DNA of 64,000 nucleotides from Massilia sp. Mn16-1_5. Its GTDB lineage: Bacteria; Pseudomonadota; Gammaproteobacteria; Burkholderiales; Burkholderiaceae_D. The notes beneath the pieces are model-generated. The model had not been told where the DNA came from, searched no databases, and saw only the letters and a program-made list of their open reading frames with translations. A program made the translations under genes and the position numbers. The stretch's first letter is position 1; each line of letters begins with the position of its first letter. The stretch spans positions 248,001-312,000 of the forward strand of contig NZ_PPXQ01000004.1 in assembly GCF_004798585.1 (NCBI RefSeq). The letters are read 5' to 3'. Positions 56,046 through 64,000 of the stretch are shown one piece after another.

Positions 56046-56978
56046 TTGTTCAAGCCTGCAGGACTGCATGCAGAGGACCGTTTGAACCGCAATCCGGAAA
56101 ACCTGCGCAGCATGGCCGCGATGTTGGTCGCGGTGGCCACGTTTTCGGTCAGGGACACGATCATGAAGCTGCTGGCTGCCCACTACCCGCCGATCCAGGT
56201 CGCCGCGCTGCGTTCGCTGGTGCCGCTGCCCCTGGTATTCGCCTGGGTCGCCTGGCGCGGGGCGCTGCGCTCCGTCCTGCAGGTCAACTGGCCTGTCCAC
56301 CTGCTGCGGGCGGCGCTGGGCATCGCCATGCTGTCGCTCTTTGCCTTCGGCCTCAAGGACCGCCCGGGCCAAGCCCCGGGCCTGGCCTCGGCGTATACCA
56401 TCTTGTTCATCGGGCCGATCCTGATTACCGCGCTGTCTGTCGTCATGCTCAAGGAGCGCGTCAGCCCGCAGCGCTGGATGGCGGTGGCGATCGGCATGGC
56501 CGGCGTGCTGGTGGTACTGCGCCCGGACGGCAACGGCTTCCTTACAATCGGCAGTATCGCCATCCTCGCAACGGCGGTGTGTTACGCGGTATCGGCCATC
56601 AGTGCCCGCATGCTGGCCCGCACCGACCGCATCGAACACATGATGTTCTGGCTGATGATCCTGATGGCCATCGGCGCCACAAGCCTCGCTGCCCCCGGCT
56701 GGGTGGCGATCGATCCGGCGCACGCACTGCTGTTGTGTGGGCTGGCCATCGGCGGCTTCTTTGGCCAGATGGCGCTGAACGAAGCCTTCGCCCGCGGCGA
56801 GGCGGCGCTCGTCGCGCCCCTCCAATACTCCGCGCTCGCCTGGGCTGTGGCGATCGACTGGATCCTGTGGCAAACCCTCCCCGATGGCACGACGCTGATT
56901 GGCGCGGCCATCATCATCGGCAGCGGCGTGTACATCCTGTACCAGGAGAAGGACCGGGTCGCGGCTGGACACCCCTGA
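56046..56978 (+). CDS. EamA/DMT-family transporter
   Basis: A 310-residue membrane protein with ten helices in two EamA repeats (about 20-155 and 165-300). TIMKLLAAHYPPIQVAALRSLVPLPLVF and FGQMALNEAFARGEAALVAPLQYSALAWAVAIDW are typical of drug/metabolite exporters. The TTG start at 56046 follows GGAGGG and lies one base after the GNAT stop. Likely exports an amino acid or related metabolite. Confidence 0.87.
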   Translation: MFKPAGLHAEDRLNRNPENLRSMAAMLVAVATFSVRDTIMKLLAAHYPPIQVAALRSLVPLPLVFAWVAWRGALRSVLQVNWPVHLLRAALGIAMLSLFAFGLKDRPGQAPGLASAYTILFIGPILITALSVVMLKERVSPQRWMAVAIGMAGVLVVLRPDGNGFLTIGSIAILATAVCYAVSAISARMLARTDRIEHMMFWLMILMAIGATSLAAPGWVAIDPAHALLLCGLAIGGFFGQMALNEAFARGEAALVAPLQYSALAWAVAIDWILWQTLPDGTTLIGAAIIIGSGVYILYQEKDRVAAGHP

Positions 56979-57064
56979 ACACCTGCAGCTTTCGGGACGC
57001 GATCGATTGAAGGCGAACAGGCTGCCTGCTTGGCATCGTATCGACAAGCTCGTACACTGCGTCG

Positions 57065-57631
57065 ATGAAATCGACATCGACATGGATCTTCGCCGTGCTG
57101 GCATTGCTGCTGTCGGCGTGCACGAACGCCGACTCGCGCGAACGCACGGCGCCGAAGCCCTTCACCGACTTCGACGAGCTCATCTTCGAGCAGACCGCCT
57201 GCCTGTTCGACTGCGCGGCCTTCGAGCTTGCGGTGTTTGCCGATGGACGGGTGCTTCATACCGGCCCGACCTTCGACAATACCGGCGGTCCCCACGAATC
57301 GCGCATCGACGCGCGCGGCCTGGCCCGGATCGCGCAGGCGGTGCGCGAGGCGCGCCTCGACGAGATGCGCGGCAGCTACCAAGAAACGGCCGACGGCTGC
57401 GAGCACTGGTTCACCGACATGTCGACCCAGAGCGTGCGCGTGAACCGGCGCCAGGGCGCCCGCAGCGACTACGTCATCCTCTACGCCGGTTGCCTGGGGC
57501 CCACCGTCCCGACCCGGCGCATCAACGCACTGTTCAGCGCCGTCGACCAGGTCACGGGCACCGGCGCCTTGATCGAGCAGCGAAAGCGGGCACGCCGGCC
57601 GAATGCCGAGGCTGTCGAGCCGGCGAAATAG
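57065..57631 (+). CDS. DUF6438-like lipoprotein
   Basis: A 188-residue protein with a lipoprotein signal (LLLSAC). The body has IFEQTACLFDCAAFELAVFADGRVLHTG, a pattern of the DUF6438 group, and ends with a basic tail. The mature domain has four cysteines that could form disulfides. Function unknown. It lies 86 bases after the EamA gene, same strand, and converges with the NtrC-type regulator gene. Confidence 0.78.
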   Translation: MKSTSTWIFAVLALLLSACTNADSRERTAPKPFTDFDELIFEQTACLFDCAAFELAVFADGRVLHTGPTFDNTGGPHESRIDARGLARIAQAVREARLDEMRGSYQETADGCEHWFTDMSTQSVRVNRRQGARSDYVILYAGCLGPTVPTRRINALFSAVDQVTGTGALIEQRKRARRPNAEAVEPAK

Positions 57632-57677
57632 ACCGCGGCTTGACAGCTGCGCCGGCCGGGCCTGGGTTCGAACCGCT

Positions 57678-59069
57678 TCAGGAGTCGCCCTTGATGCTGT
57701 ATTTCTCGATCCGGTAGCGCATCGCGTCGCGCGACAGCCCCAGACTCTTCGCCGCCCGCGTGACGTTCCAGCGGGCCTGCCCTAGCGCTGCGAGCAAGTA
57801 TTGGCGCTCCATGCCTTCGAGATTCATCTCCTGTCCCGGCAGGGCCGCCGGCGCGGCGGGCGCACTGGCGCGAACCGCAGGCGGCGGCAGCGGCAGGTGC
57901 TCCGCCGCGATGGCCTCACCCCTTGCCATCAGGGCGATCTGCTCGAGCATGTTACGCAGCTCGCGGACGTTGCCGGGCCAGTGCCAGGCGCGCAAGGCCC
58001 GTTGCGCACAGGGGGTGAAGAACAGCCCGGGCTTGCGGTACCGGGTTCCGTGCAGGGCGAGGAAGCTCCGCGCCAGGAGCAGGACGTCGTCGCCCCGGTC
58101 GCGCAGCGGCGGCACCTCGAACTGCACCATTTTCAGGCGGTAGTACAGGTCGGAGCGAAACCTGCCTTCCCGTACACGCTGCTGCAAGTCCTGGTTGGTT
58201 GCCGCGATCACGCGGAAATCGATGCGGTGTTCCTGCAGGCCGCCCAGGCGGCGCAGCTTTTTCTCCTCGAGTACCTTCAGCAGCTTGGCCTGCATCGGCA
58301 ATTCGAGTTCCCCGATTTCGTCAAGGAACAGGGTGCCGCCGTCGGCCGCTTCGATCAGCCCGTACTTGCGTTCGCGGGCATCGGTGAAGGCGCCGCGTTC
58401 ATGCCCGAACAGCTCGGCCTCGAGCATCTGCGGCGGGATGGATGCGCAGTTGATCTCGATGAAGGGCTGCGCCTTGCGCGCGCCTTCGAAGTGTACCGCC
58501 CGGGCCACGCATTCCTTGCCGGCCCCGGTCTCGCCAATGATCAGTACGGTCGGCAGATCGTTGTCCAGCACCAGCCGCTCCGCTTCGGCCAGACGGCGTA
58601 TGGCTTCCTTCAGCGCCAGCATCGGGCCTGACTCACCGGACAGCTTGTCCAGTTCGCTCCCGCCGGGCTGGGCGGCCGGCCCGGCATGCGCAGGCGCGCC
58701 CGCCTGGCCGATGCCGAGTGCGCGGTCGACCAGCAGGCGCAACTCGCGCAGCACGACCGGCTTGCTCAGGTAATCGAAGGCGCCCAGTTTCATCGCCTGC
58801 ACGGCCACCTTGACCGTGGCATCCCCGGTGATCATGATCACCTTGATGGCGCGATTCCGGGAGCGAATGCGCGACAGCACTTCCAGGCCGTCCATGCCGG
58901 GCAGGTGGAAGTCGAGCACGACCACGTCGGGCGGGGCGCCGTCGAGCCTCGCGATTCCCTCTTCGCCGGAATGCACCACGGTCGCCGCGTGCCCATGGCG
59001 TTCGAGATAGGTCTTGATGTTCTTGGCCAGCACCCGTTCGTCTTCGATGATGAGGATGGCGTGCGTCAT
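57678..59069 (-). CDS. NtrC-type sigma-54 response regulator with GAFTDA loop
   Basis: A 463-residue enhancer-binding protein. Receiver with acceptor D53 (VVLDFHLPGMDG); AAA+ domain with Walker A GETGAGKE (179-186) and Walker B GGTLFLDEIGEL; C-terminal Fis-type helix-turn-helix (WNVTRAAKSLGLSRDAMRYRI). The sigma-54 contact loop reads GAFTDA (226-231), where most members have GAFTGA. It begins 3 bases after its kinase. A divergent secreted-protein gene with a sigma-54 promoter is the likely target. Confidence 0.93.
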   Translation of the reverse strand: MTHAILIIEDERVLAKNIKTYLERHGHAATVVHSGEEGIARLDGAPPDVVVLDFHLPGMDGLEVLSRIRSRNRAIKVIMITGDATVKVAVQAMKLGAFDYLSKPVVLRELRLLVDRALGIGQAGAPAHAGPAAQPGGSELDKLSGESGPMLALKEAIRRLAEAERLVLDNDLPTVLIIGETGAGKECVARAVHFEGARKAQPFIEINCASIPPQMLEAELFGHERGAFTDARERKYGLIEAADGGTLFLDEIGELELPMQAKLLKVLEEKKLRRLGGLQEHRIDFRVIAATNQDLQQRVREGRFRSDLYYRLKMVQFEVPPLRDRGDDVLLLARSFLALHGTRYRKPGLFFTPCAQRALRAWHWPGNVRELRNMLEQIALMARGEAIAAEHLPLPPPAVRASAPAAPAALPGQEMNLEGMERQYLLAALGQARWNVTRAAKSLGLSRDAMRYRIEKYSIKGDS

Positions 59070-59072
59070 CGT

Positions 59073-60434
59073 TCAGGCTCCGAGGAAGACGAGGGTGACC
59101 GCGGTTCCCGCGCCGGGCGTGCTGTCGATATGCAGGTCGCCGCCGAAGCGCCGCGCAATGCGCCGCACCAGGGTCAGGCCGACTCCCAGCCCGTCGGCCT
59201 TGGTCGTGTAGAAGGGCTGGCAGATGCGGCTGAGTTGCTCGGGCCCGATCCCGGCACCCGTGTCGCGCACCTCGATGGCGATCTGGCGTGTGTCCGGTTT
59301 GCTGCTGCAGGCAATGGCGATGGTGCCGCCGTCCGGCGGCATCGCCTCGAGCGCATTACAGATCAGGTTATTCAAGGCCTGGGTCAGCAGCGCGGCATTG
59401 GCCTGGATGTCCGGCAGTCCAGGCGGCACGCTCAGGTCGATGTTCACCTTGCGGCGTTTCAGTTCGCGCGTGAAACCCTCGATGCTGCGTTCGATGATCG
59501 GTCCGGGCGCCGTCGCTTCCTGGCGGTAGTCGGGAGGCGCCGAGTAGGTCAAGAGCTCGCGGATCCAGCGCTCGATGCGATGGACCTCGAGGATGATGTC
59601 GGTTGCCGCCTCGGCGTCCTCGGCCCGGGCCGTTTCCTGCCACAGCTCGGCCGACGACCTGATCGAGGCCAGCGGGTTGCGTATGCCGTGCGCGACGGCG
59701 GCAGCCATCTCTCCCAGGGCATCCATGGTCTCGGACTCGATCAGGCGTTCCTGCTGTGAGCGGATCAGGCGGTCCGCGCGCCGCACGATCCAGAACAGTA
59801 CCGCGTAGAGGAACAACCCGCTACCGATCGAGGTGAGCCATGTGAGCGTGGTGCCCGCCTGAATCGCCCGTGTCAGCGCAATCGGGATGCGGTAGAGCTC
59901 GACGACCCCGACGACCGTCCTGGTGCCGGCGTCACGCAGGGGAATATACAGTTCGACAAAGCGGGCGCGCGATCCGCCCAGGTGATAGTGCTCGGCCTTT
60001 TGCCTGTGCCGGCCGCCGATCTCGCCGCTCTCGATCTCGAGCTGTCCCTTCAGCGCTTCGGCCAGCTCCGGATTGCCGCCGTACTTCCTCCCTTGCAGCC
60101 GCTTGTCGCTCGACCAGAGCAGGGTCGAATCGGTGGCGTACACATTGGCCCGCGCGACGTCGGGCATGGCGGCGACATGCTTGAGGAAGGCGGCCAGCCG
60201 CTCGACCATCTCGGGGTGGTCGAGCGAATAACCCTTGGCCAGTTCGGTCTCCATGACATTCTGGACGAAATCCCTGGTGACCTCGGCGTCGCGCTGAAGC
60301 AGGCGGTTGGTCAGGAAGCGCGACATGAGGGCGGCGGAGGCGATCGAGACGATGCAGATCGCGATCAGGCTCAGCAGCAGGAATCGACGCATGAGGTCGA
60401 ACTGGCTGTGCGATTCAGTCTCCAGGCGAGGCAT
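59073..60434 (-). CDS. Membrane sensor histidine kinase paired with the NtrC-type regulator
   Basis: A 453-residue kinase. Two transmembrane helices (about 16-38 and 196-217) flank a periplasmic sensor domain of about 150 residues. No HAMP is evident. H box AAAVAHGIRNPLASIRSS (H249), N box NLICNALEAMPP, G boxes DTGAGIGPEQ and GLGVGLTLVRRI. This is the NtrB/AtoS-type HisKA class. First gene of the pair. Ligand unknown. Confidence 0.92.
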   Translation of the reverse strand: MPRLETESHSQFDLMRRFLLLSLIAICIVSIASAALMSRFLTNRLLQRDAEVTRDFVQNVMETELAKGYSLDHPEMVERLAAFLKHVAAMPDVARANVYATDSTLLWSSDKRLQGRKYGGNPELAEALKGQLEIESGEIGGRHRQKAEHYHLGGSRARFVELYIPLRDAGTRTVVGVVELYRIPIALTRAIQAGTTLTWLTSIGSGLFLYAVLFWIVRRADRLIRSQQERLIESETMDALGEMAAAVAHGIRNPLASIRSSAELWQETARAEDAEAATDIILEVHRIERWIRELLTYSAPPDYRQEATAPGPIIERSIEGFTRELKRRKVNIDLSVPPGLPDIQANAALLTQALNNLICNALEAMPPDGGTIAIACSSKPDTRQIAIEVRDTGAGIGPEQLSRICQPFYTTKADGLGVGLTLVRRIARRFGGDLHIDSTPGAGTAVTLVFLGA

Positions 60435-60493
60435 GGTCGTCCGATCCCTCTACGTTGAACCCCGCTTGGCGCCGGGGCGGCCGGCATTGCAAG

Positions 60494-60509
60494 GACAGCG
60501 CGTGCTGTC
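60494..60509. promoter_or_regulatory. Candidate enhancer (UAS) for the NtrC-type regulator
   Basis: GACAGC-GCGT-GCTGTC, perfect 6-base arms, about 270 bases upstream of the predicted sigma-54 start point, a normal enhancer distance. Binding by the adjacent regulator is inference. Confidence 0.45.
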
Positions 60510-60748
60510 AATACAATGCTGCTTGCATGATACTCCCGCCCGCTGCGCTATCCCATCGTTTTATGTGCATCTTTGCAAGTGTGTTCAGTTGCCAACAAGA
60601 TTCACGGCAGTCTGGACAGGAACACGGCGTGTGCGCCGTTGGGGGAAATCACGCAACGAGTGGGTGTAATGCCCCAATTAGTTTTTCCCAGGCAAGACAA
60701 ACAGCGCGCCATGCCAGGTCCTGCCCCGTACACGCACCGCGCCATGTC

Positions 60749-60764
60749 TGGCACGGGTATTGCT
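60749..60764 (+). promoter_or_regulatory. Sigma-54 promoter of the secreted-protein gene
   Basis: TGGCACG-GGTA-TTGCT matches the consensus TGGCACG-N4-TTGCW at every defined position. Transcription would begin near 60775, about 57 bases before the ATG at 60832. Confidence 0.85.
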
Positions 60765-60831
60765 GACATCGACCGTATCAACGCCGTTACGGCCGCATCC
60801 CGCCGCCGTCGACCAACTCGAGGAGAGATCG

Positions 60832-61827
60832 ATGAACCTGCACCCGCCAGCCGTATTGAGCACCTTATCGCCCGCATTGCCCTGGCACGGGCGCAAGCGC
60901 AGCTGCAAGGCGGCTGCCGCGGCCCTCTGCCTCTGCCTGCTCTCTCTCTATGGCGGCCAGGCGGCGGCAGCCTCGTCCGAAGGCTGCGAAGGCGGCGGAT
61001 TCACGGTGCTGGGCCTGAGAGGGCCGGTCGAGCGCACCGTCGCGGCGAATGCACTCGGGAGCGGGAACCTGATTGCCGTGCGCGGCAAGTACGTCGAGTT
61101 CGACATCGACAAGCGTACTTTCGGGATCCTGAACTACACCCTGACCGGCGCGCCGAACCGGCTCGACCTTACCGGCGGCCGCCGCACGCGGGTCTTCGAC
61201 AGCAAGCGTCCCGACCATCGCGGCCTGGTACTGACGAGCGCAGTGGAGCTCGAACTGGACGGGGAATCGCTGCTCATCCTGCGCGAAGGACCGGGCCTGA
61301 CCATGAAGATCCAGGCCAAGGACTGCGCCACCGGCGGCGTGTTCCAGATGGAGCCGGAACGGGCCGACCAGTCCCGGACCAGGTTCACGCACGTGCTGTC
61401 CGCCGAAGCGTTTTATTTCGATAACGGTAACTTCCGCGCACGCGAAGGCGATATCGTTCCGTACAAGGACACGACGATCGAGGTGCCGTCGCGCATCAAC
61501 TTCGCCAACAACTTTTCGCGCAAGTTCGTCGGCCGCGACAGCGCGCAGGTGGCGGAGCGGGTGGACGAACCGCGCTGCAGCAACGCCATTCGTACGCGCA
61601 CCGGTGTCGAGACGGTCCTGCATTGCGGCAGGGTGTCGACCTGGCTGGTGGCCAGCGGCGGGCGCATGGGGCAGGTCATGGGCGAGGATGCCGTCGAAGT
61701 GGCGCCGCCGGCGACGGTCTGCGTCCGGAAATGCCGCGCGCAGAACCGGGTGCGCGGACGCGCGGTCGTGCTGGGCTTCCCGTTCCCGGTGCCGGTCGAG
61801 CAACAACTGAAACCGCCGTTTCCCTGA
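60832..61827 (+). CDS. Hypothetical secreted protein, sigma-54-driven
   Basis: A 331-residue protein I cannot assign to a family. It has a long Sec signal (about 22-47, ending AAAAS), then a Cys-containing N-terminal part (SSEGCEGGGFTVLGLRGPVERTV) and alternating beta-strand-like sequence with paired cysteines (C52, then DCATGG, RCSNAI, LHCGRV, VCVRKC). No membrane anchor or sorting tail. The ATG at 60832 has an AGGAGAG site. Upstream is a consensus sigma-54 promoter, and the divergent gene pair encodes an NtrC-type system. Confidence 0.82.
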   Translation: MNLHPPAVLSTLSPALPWHGRKRSCKAAAAALCLCLLSLYGGQAAAASSEGCEGGGFTVLGLRGPVERTVAANALGSGNLIAVRGKYVEFDIDKRTFGILNYTLTGAPNRLDLTGGRRTRVFDSKRPDHRGLVLTSAVELELDGESLLILREGPGLTMKIQAKDCATGGVFQMEPERADQSRTRFTHVLSAEAFYFDNGNFRAREGDIVPYKDTTIEVPSRINFANNFSRKFVGRDSAQVAERVDEPRCSNAIRTRTGVETVLHCGRVSTWLVASGGRMGQVMGEDAVEVAPPATVCVRKCRAQNRVRGRAVVLGFPFPVPVEQQLKPPFP

Positions 61828-61905
61828 TGCGGTCACGGTTCAGAGTGATTCAGGACGTCCTGAATTGTGCCGGCGGACCCCTAAGACGCTCAAACAGGCA
61901 CATTT

Positions 61906-61931
61906 GCCCGGCCTCGTGCCGGGCTTTTTTT
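61906..61931 (+). terminator. Rho-independent terminator of the secreted-protein gene
   Basis: GCCCGGC-CTCGT-GCCGGGC followed by seven T, 78 bases after the stop codon. Confidence 0.92.
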
Positions 61932-61935
61932 GCAC

Positions 61936-62451
61936 TCAGAGTTGTGCCAGCGGCACCTGCGCGCCGGCTTCGTCGGCAGCAAGCAGGGTGATCAGGCGCC
62001 CCAGATCCTGCTCCAGCCGGCGCAACGTCGCCTCGTCCAGGCTCGAGAGAGCATCCGGCAGCACGCCGGCAAACGGCATCGGCGCGCTCTTCAGCAGCGG
62101 CTCGGCCGCGGGCAGGGCGCGCAGGGCGACCCCGCGGCGATCAAAACCTTCGCGCGCGGCCGAGACCAGGCCGCGCTGCGTGAGCGTGCGCACCAGGTTG
62201 CTGGCCGTCGACTGGTGGATGTCGAGCGACCGGGCCAGTTCCGTCACGCCGATGCCGGGCGACTGCGCGATCACCGACAGCGCCCACAGCTGCGCGCCGC
62301 CGAGACCGGCTTCGCGCTCGACCTGGCGGAAGTGGGTTTTCACGGAGTTGAAAACGATGCGGAACTGGCGCAGCACGCGCGTGGCGGGCTCGGTCGCCGG
62401 ATCGGCAGAGTCTGGCTGCGGGGTTTCCGCAGAGATGGATTGTAAAGACAT
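61936..62451 (-). CDS. MarR-family transcriptional regulator
   Basis: A 171-residue winged-helix regulator. AQLWALSVIAQSPGIGVTELARSLDIHQSTASNLVRTLTQRGLV is the MarR helix-turn-helix; the wing contains AAREGFDRRGVALRA. The N-terminus has a short Ser/Pro-rich tail. Start at 62451 precedes the conserved region; no strong ribosome site is visible. Divergent from the PBP gene with a 139-base gap. Target unknown. Confidence 0.88.
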   Translation of the reverse strand: MSLQSISAETPQPDSADPATEPATRVLRQFRIVFNSVKTHFRQVEREAGLGGAQLWALSVIAQSPGIGVTELARSLDIHQSTASNLVRTLTQRGLVSAAREGFDRRGVALRALPAAEPLLKSAPMPFAGVLPDALSSLDEATLRRLEQDLGRLITLLAADEAGAQVPLAQL

Positions 62452-62590
62452 TGTGACATCATAGCGGAAAGTACAAGCTGCCGCGAGCTCGGCAGCGCTT
62501 GGCGTGGCCCGCGGTCCACATGTGCGCCCCATGTGCGGAGGGTGCCGTCGGCTATACTGCGCATGCCAGATCAATTTAGCAAGGAAAATA

Positions 62591-64000
62591 GTGGACCAGG
62601 ACGAGAAGACCGAGAGTGGGATTCGGCAGCAGGCGAGGGATTTGTTCGGCAGCGCAGGCGGGAGGGCGAAGGCCGGGGTGCGCCAGGCGCATGGCTTCCT
62701 GTCCGGGCGGCCGCGCCGGCAGCAGGTGCTGATCGTCGGCCTGGCCTCATTCGTGGTGCTGCTCGCCGCCTTTATCGCCTATCTGATCATCCTGATTCCG
62801 CTCACGCCGGGCGTCGACGACCTGAAGCAGGTCACCAGCGCGCGCCCGAGCACGATCCTGTCCGCCGACGGCAAGGAGCTCGGCAGCTTCGAGCAGGGCC
62901 TGCAGGAGCGCGTGAAACTGTCGCAGATCTCGCCGCACGTGATCACGGCCCTGATCGCGACGGAAGACCACCGCTTCTACGACCACCACGGGGTCGACTT
63001 CACGCGTATCGGCGGCGCCATGCTCGCCAGCCTGAAGGGCGATGCGCAAGGCGGCTCAACGATCACCCAGCAGCTGGCGCGCAACATGTTCCCGGAAGAG
63101 ATCGGGCGTGCGCGCAGCATCAACCGCAAGCTGAAGGAACTGATCACCGCGATCAAGATCGAGAACACCTACAGCAAGACCGAGATCCTCGAGGCCTACC
63201 TCAACACGGTGCCTTTCCTGTACAACGCGCGCGGCATCGAGATGGCGGCGCGTACCTATTTCGGCAAGCCGGCGTCGAAACTGGACGTGCTGGAAGCGGC
63301 GACCCTGGTCGGCATGCTGAAAGGGACCTATTACTACAATCCCGTCACCAATCCGGAGCGCTCGCTGGCGCGCCGCAACGTGGTGCTGGGCCAGATGCTC
63401 AAGCGCGGCGCCTTCAACGAGGCGCGCTACAAGGCGCTCGTGAAGCGGCCGCTGCGCCTGGATTTCGAACGCCAGCTTGAACGCAGCGGACGCGACAACC
63501 ACTTCACCGCCTACGTGCGCAAGTGGCTGCTCGAGTGGGCCAACGAAAACGACTACGACCTCGAACTGGACGGCCTGGTGGTGCAGACCACGCTCGATAC
63601 CAACCTGCAGGAAGCGGCCCTGCGCGCCGTCGAGAAGCAGGCCGGCGCGTTGCAGGCCGTGGCCGACGTGGAATGGGCCAATCCGACGCCGCCCGGTTCG
63701 ACCTCGATCGGCACCTATACCTCCATGCGCAGCAGCATCGCGCCCTTCGACTACTACTGGCACACCCACGGCGCCCAACTGGACGCATTTGTCCGCGAAA
63801 CGCCTGACTACCGCAAGGCGGTGGACGGTGGAGAGGCGCCGGCAGCGGCGCTCAAGCGCATCAAGGCCGACCGCAGCTTCATGCGCCGCCTGAAGGAAGC
63901 CAAGTCGCGCCTGGAAGCGGGCTTCGTCGCCATCGATCCGGCCACCGGCGAAGTGAAGGCCTGGGTCGGCAGCCGCGACTTCGCGCGCGACCAGTTCGAC
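62591..64000 (+). CDS. Class A penicillin-binding protein / glycosyltransferase 51 (3' end cut)
   Basis: At least 470 residues; it runs off the right edge. A GTG start at 62591 follows AAGGA. One transmembrane helix (about 46-70), then the transglycosylase domain with EDHRFYDHHGVDFTRIGGAM, GGSTITQQLARNMF and KELITAIKIE. After that the linker enters the transpeptidase region (LVVQTTLDTNLQEAALRAVEKQ; FVAIDPATGEVKAWVG). PBP1A-like peptidoglycan polymerase. The transpeptidase active-site Ser is outside the window. Confidence 0.92.
   Translation, partial: MDQDEKTESGIRQQARDLFGSAGGRAKAGVRQAHGFLSGRPRRQQVLIVGLASFVVLLAAFIAYLIILIPLTPGVDDLKQVTSARPSTILSADGKELGSFEQGLQERVKLSQISPHVITALIATEDHRFYDHHGVDFTRIGGAMLASLKGDAQGGSTITQQLARNMFPEEIGRARSINRKLKELITAIKIENTYSKTEILEAYLNTVPFLYNARGIEMAARTYFGKPASKLDVLEAATLVGMLKGTYYYNPVTNPERSLARRNVVLGQMLKRGAFNEARYKALVKRPLRLDFERQLERSGRDNHFTAYVRKWLLEWANENDYDLELDGLVVQTTLDTNLQEAALRAVEKQAGALQAVADVEWANPTPPGSTSIGTYTSMRSSIAPFDYYWHTHGAQLDAFVRETPDYRKAVDGGEAPAAALKRIKADRSFMRRLKEAKSRLEAGFVAIDPATGEVKAWVGSRDFARDQFD

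Larger units (their letters stand above)
60435..60831. other. Divergent control region, two-component pair / secreted protein
   Basis: This 397-base gap has no convincing gene. It carries a sigma-54 promoter at 60749-60764 and two upstream dyads that could be enhancer sites: GACAGC-GCGT-GCTGTC (60494-60509) and ACACG-G-CGTGT (60622-60632). Confidence 0.6.

Overview
The window is GC-rich, densely coded chromosomal DNA with strong Burkholderiales character. Gene content (bkd dehydrogenase operon, hmgA/hppD tyrosine catabolism, cyo quinol oxidase with SURF1 and a RegB/RegA-type pair, a PEP-CTERM protein, NodT/EmrAB-type efflux) and overall style fit Oxalobacteraceae, most likely Massilia or a close relative; this assignment is inferred from gene content, not from a marker gene. 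No rRNA, tRNA, CRISPR array, phage or intact insertion sequence was seen. Both ends cut a gene: a response regulator on the left and a class A penicillin-binding protein on the right.

Layout. 0-4.7 kb: a tightly packed four-gene signalling operon on the minus strand (PAS hybrid kinase, HTH-receiver protein, GAF kinase, receiver). 4.9-8.3 kb: KefC-type antiporter with a KefF/KefG-type flavoprotein, then an aldo/keto reductase. 8.4-9.8 kb: two paralogous small outer-membrane barrels. 10.0-15.1 kb: bkdA1-bkdA2-bkdB-lpd. 15.4-20.2 kb: tripartite efflux system with a TetR regulator and a clear candidate operator. 20.4-21.8 kb: AroP-like permease. 21.9-24.7 kb: BigR-type sulfide/persulfide operon (bigR, two YeeE halves, ETHE1-like dioxygenase) with an upstream dyad, and next to it an Lgt-like/TlpA membrane thioredoxin. 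24.8-28.4 kb: CorC-like protein, amidohydrolase, PEP-CTERM protein with a sigma-54-like promoter, YjbQ. 28.4-34.2 kb: hmgA, divergent LysR, a periplasmic methanethiol oxidase with an atypical SCO protein, and hppD. 34.2-39.2 kb: LrgA/LrgB, hemerythrin, manganese catalase, ZIP transporter, hydrolase. 39.3-47.6 kb: MFS transporter divergent from cyoABCD-SURF1-regB-regA. 47.6-53.8 kb: small unknowns, ExoD, a second ZIP transporter, metallophosphoesterase, a second CPA2 antiporter. 53.8-57.6 kb: a GCS2/YbdK ligase and an XRE-cupin/GNAT/EamA operon. 57.7-61.9 kb: an NtrC-type two-component pair divergent from a secreted unknown protein that carries a near-consensus sigma-54 promoter. 61.9-64 kb: MarR regulator and PBP1A.

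Themes. (1) Amino-acid catabolism: branched-chain (bkd), aromatic uptake (AroP-like), and tyrosine degradation (hppD, hmgA). (2) Sulfur and thiol chemistry: BigR/ETHE1, methanethiol oxidase/SCO, two antiporters each paired with a glutathione-related type of protein. (3) Respiratory and redox control: cyo plus RegBA-like. (4) Intergenic palindromic repeats: three related REP-like elements and one 103-bp MITE-like element. The strongest candidates for new biology are the NtrC (GAFTDA variant)/sigma-54/secreted-protein module and the mtoX-SCO pair with a CX5C copper motif.
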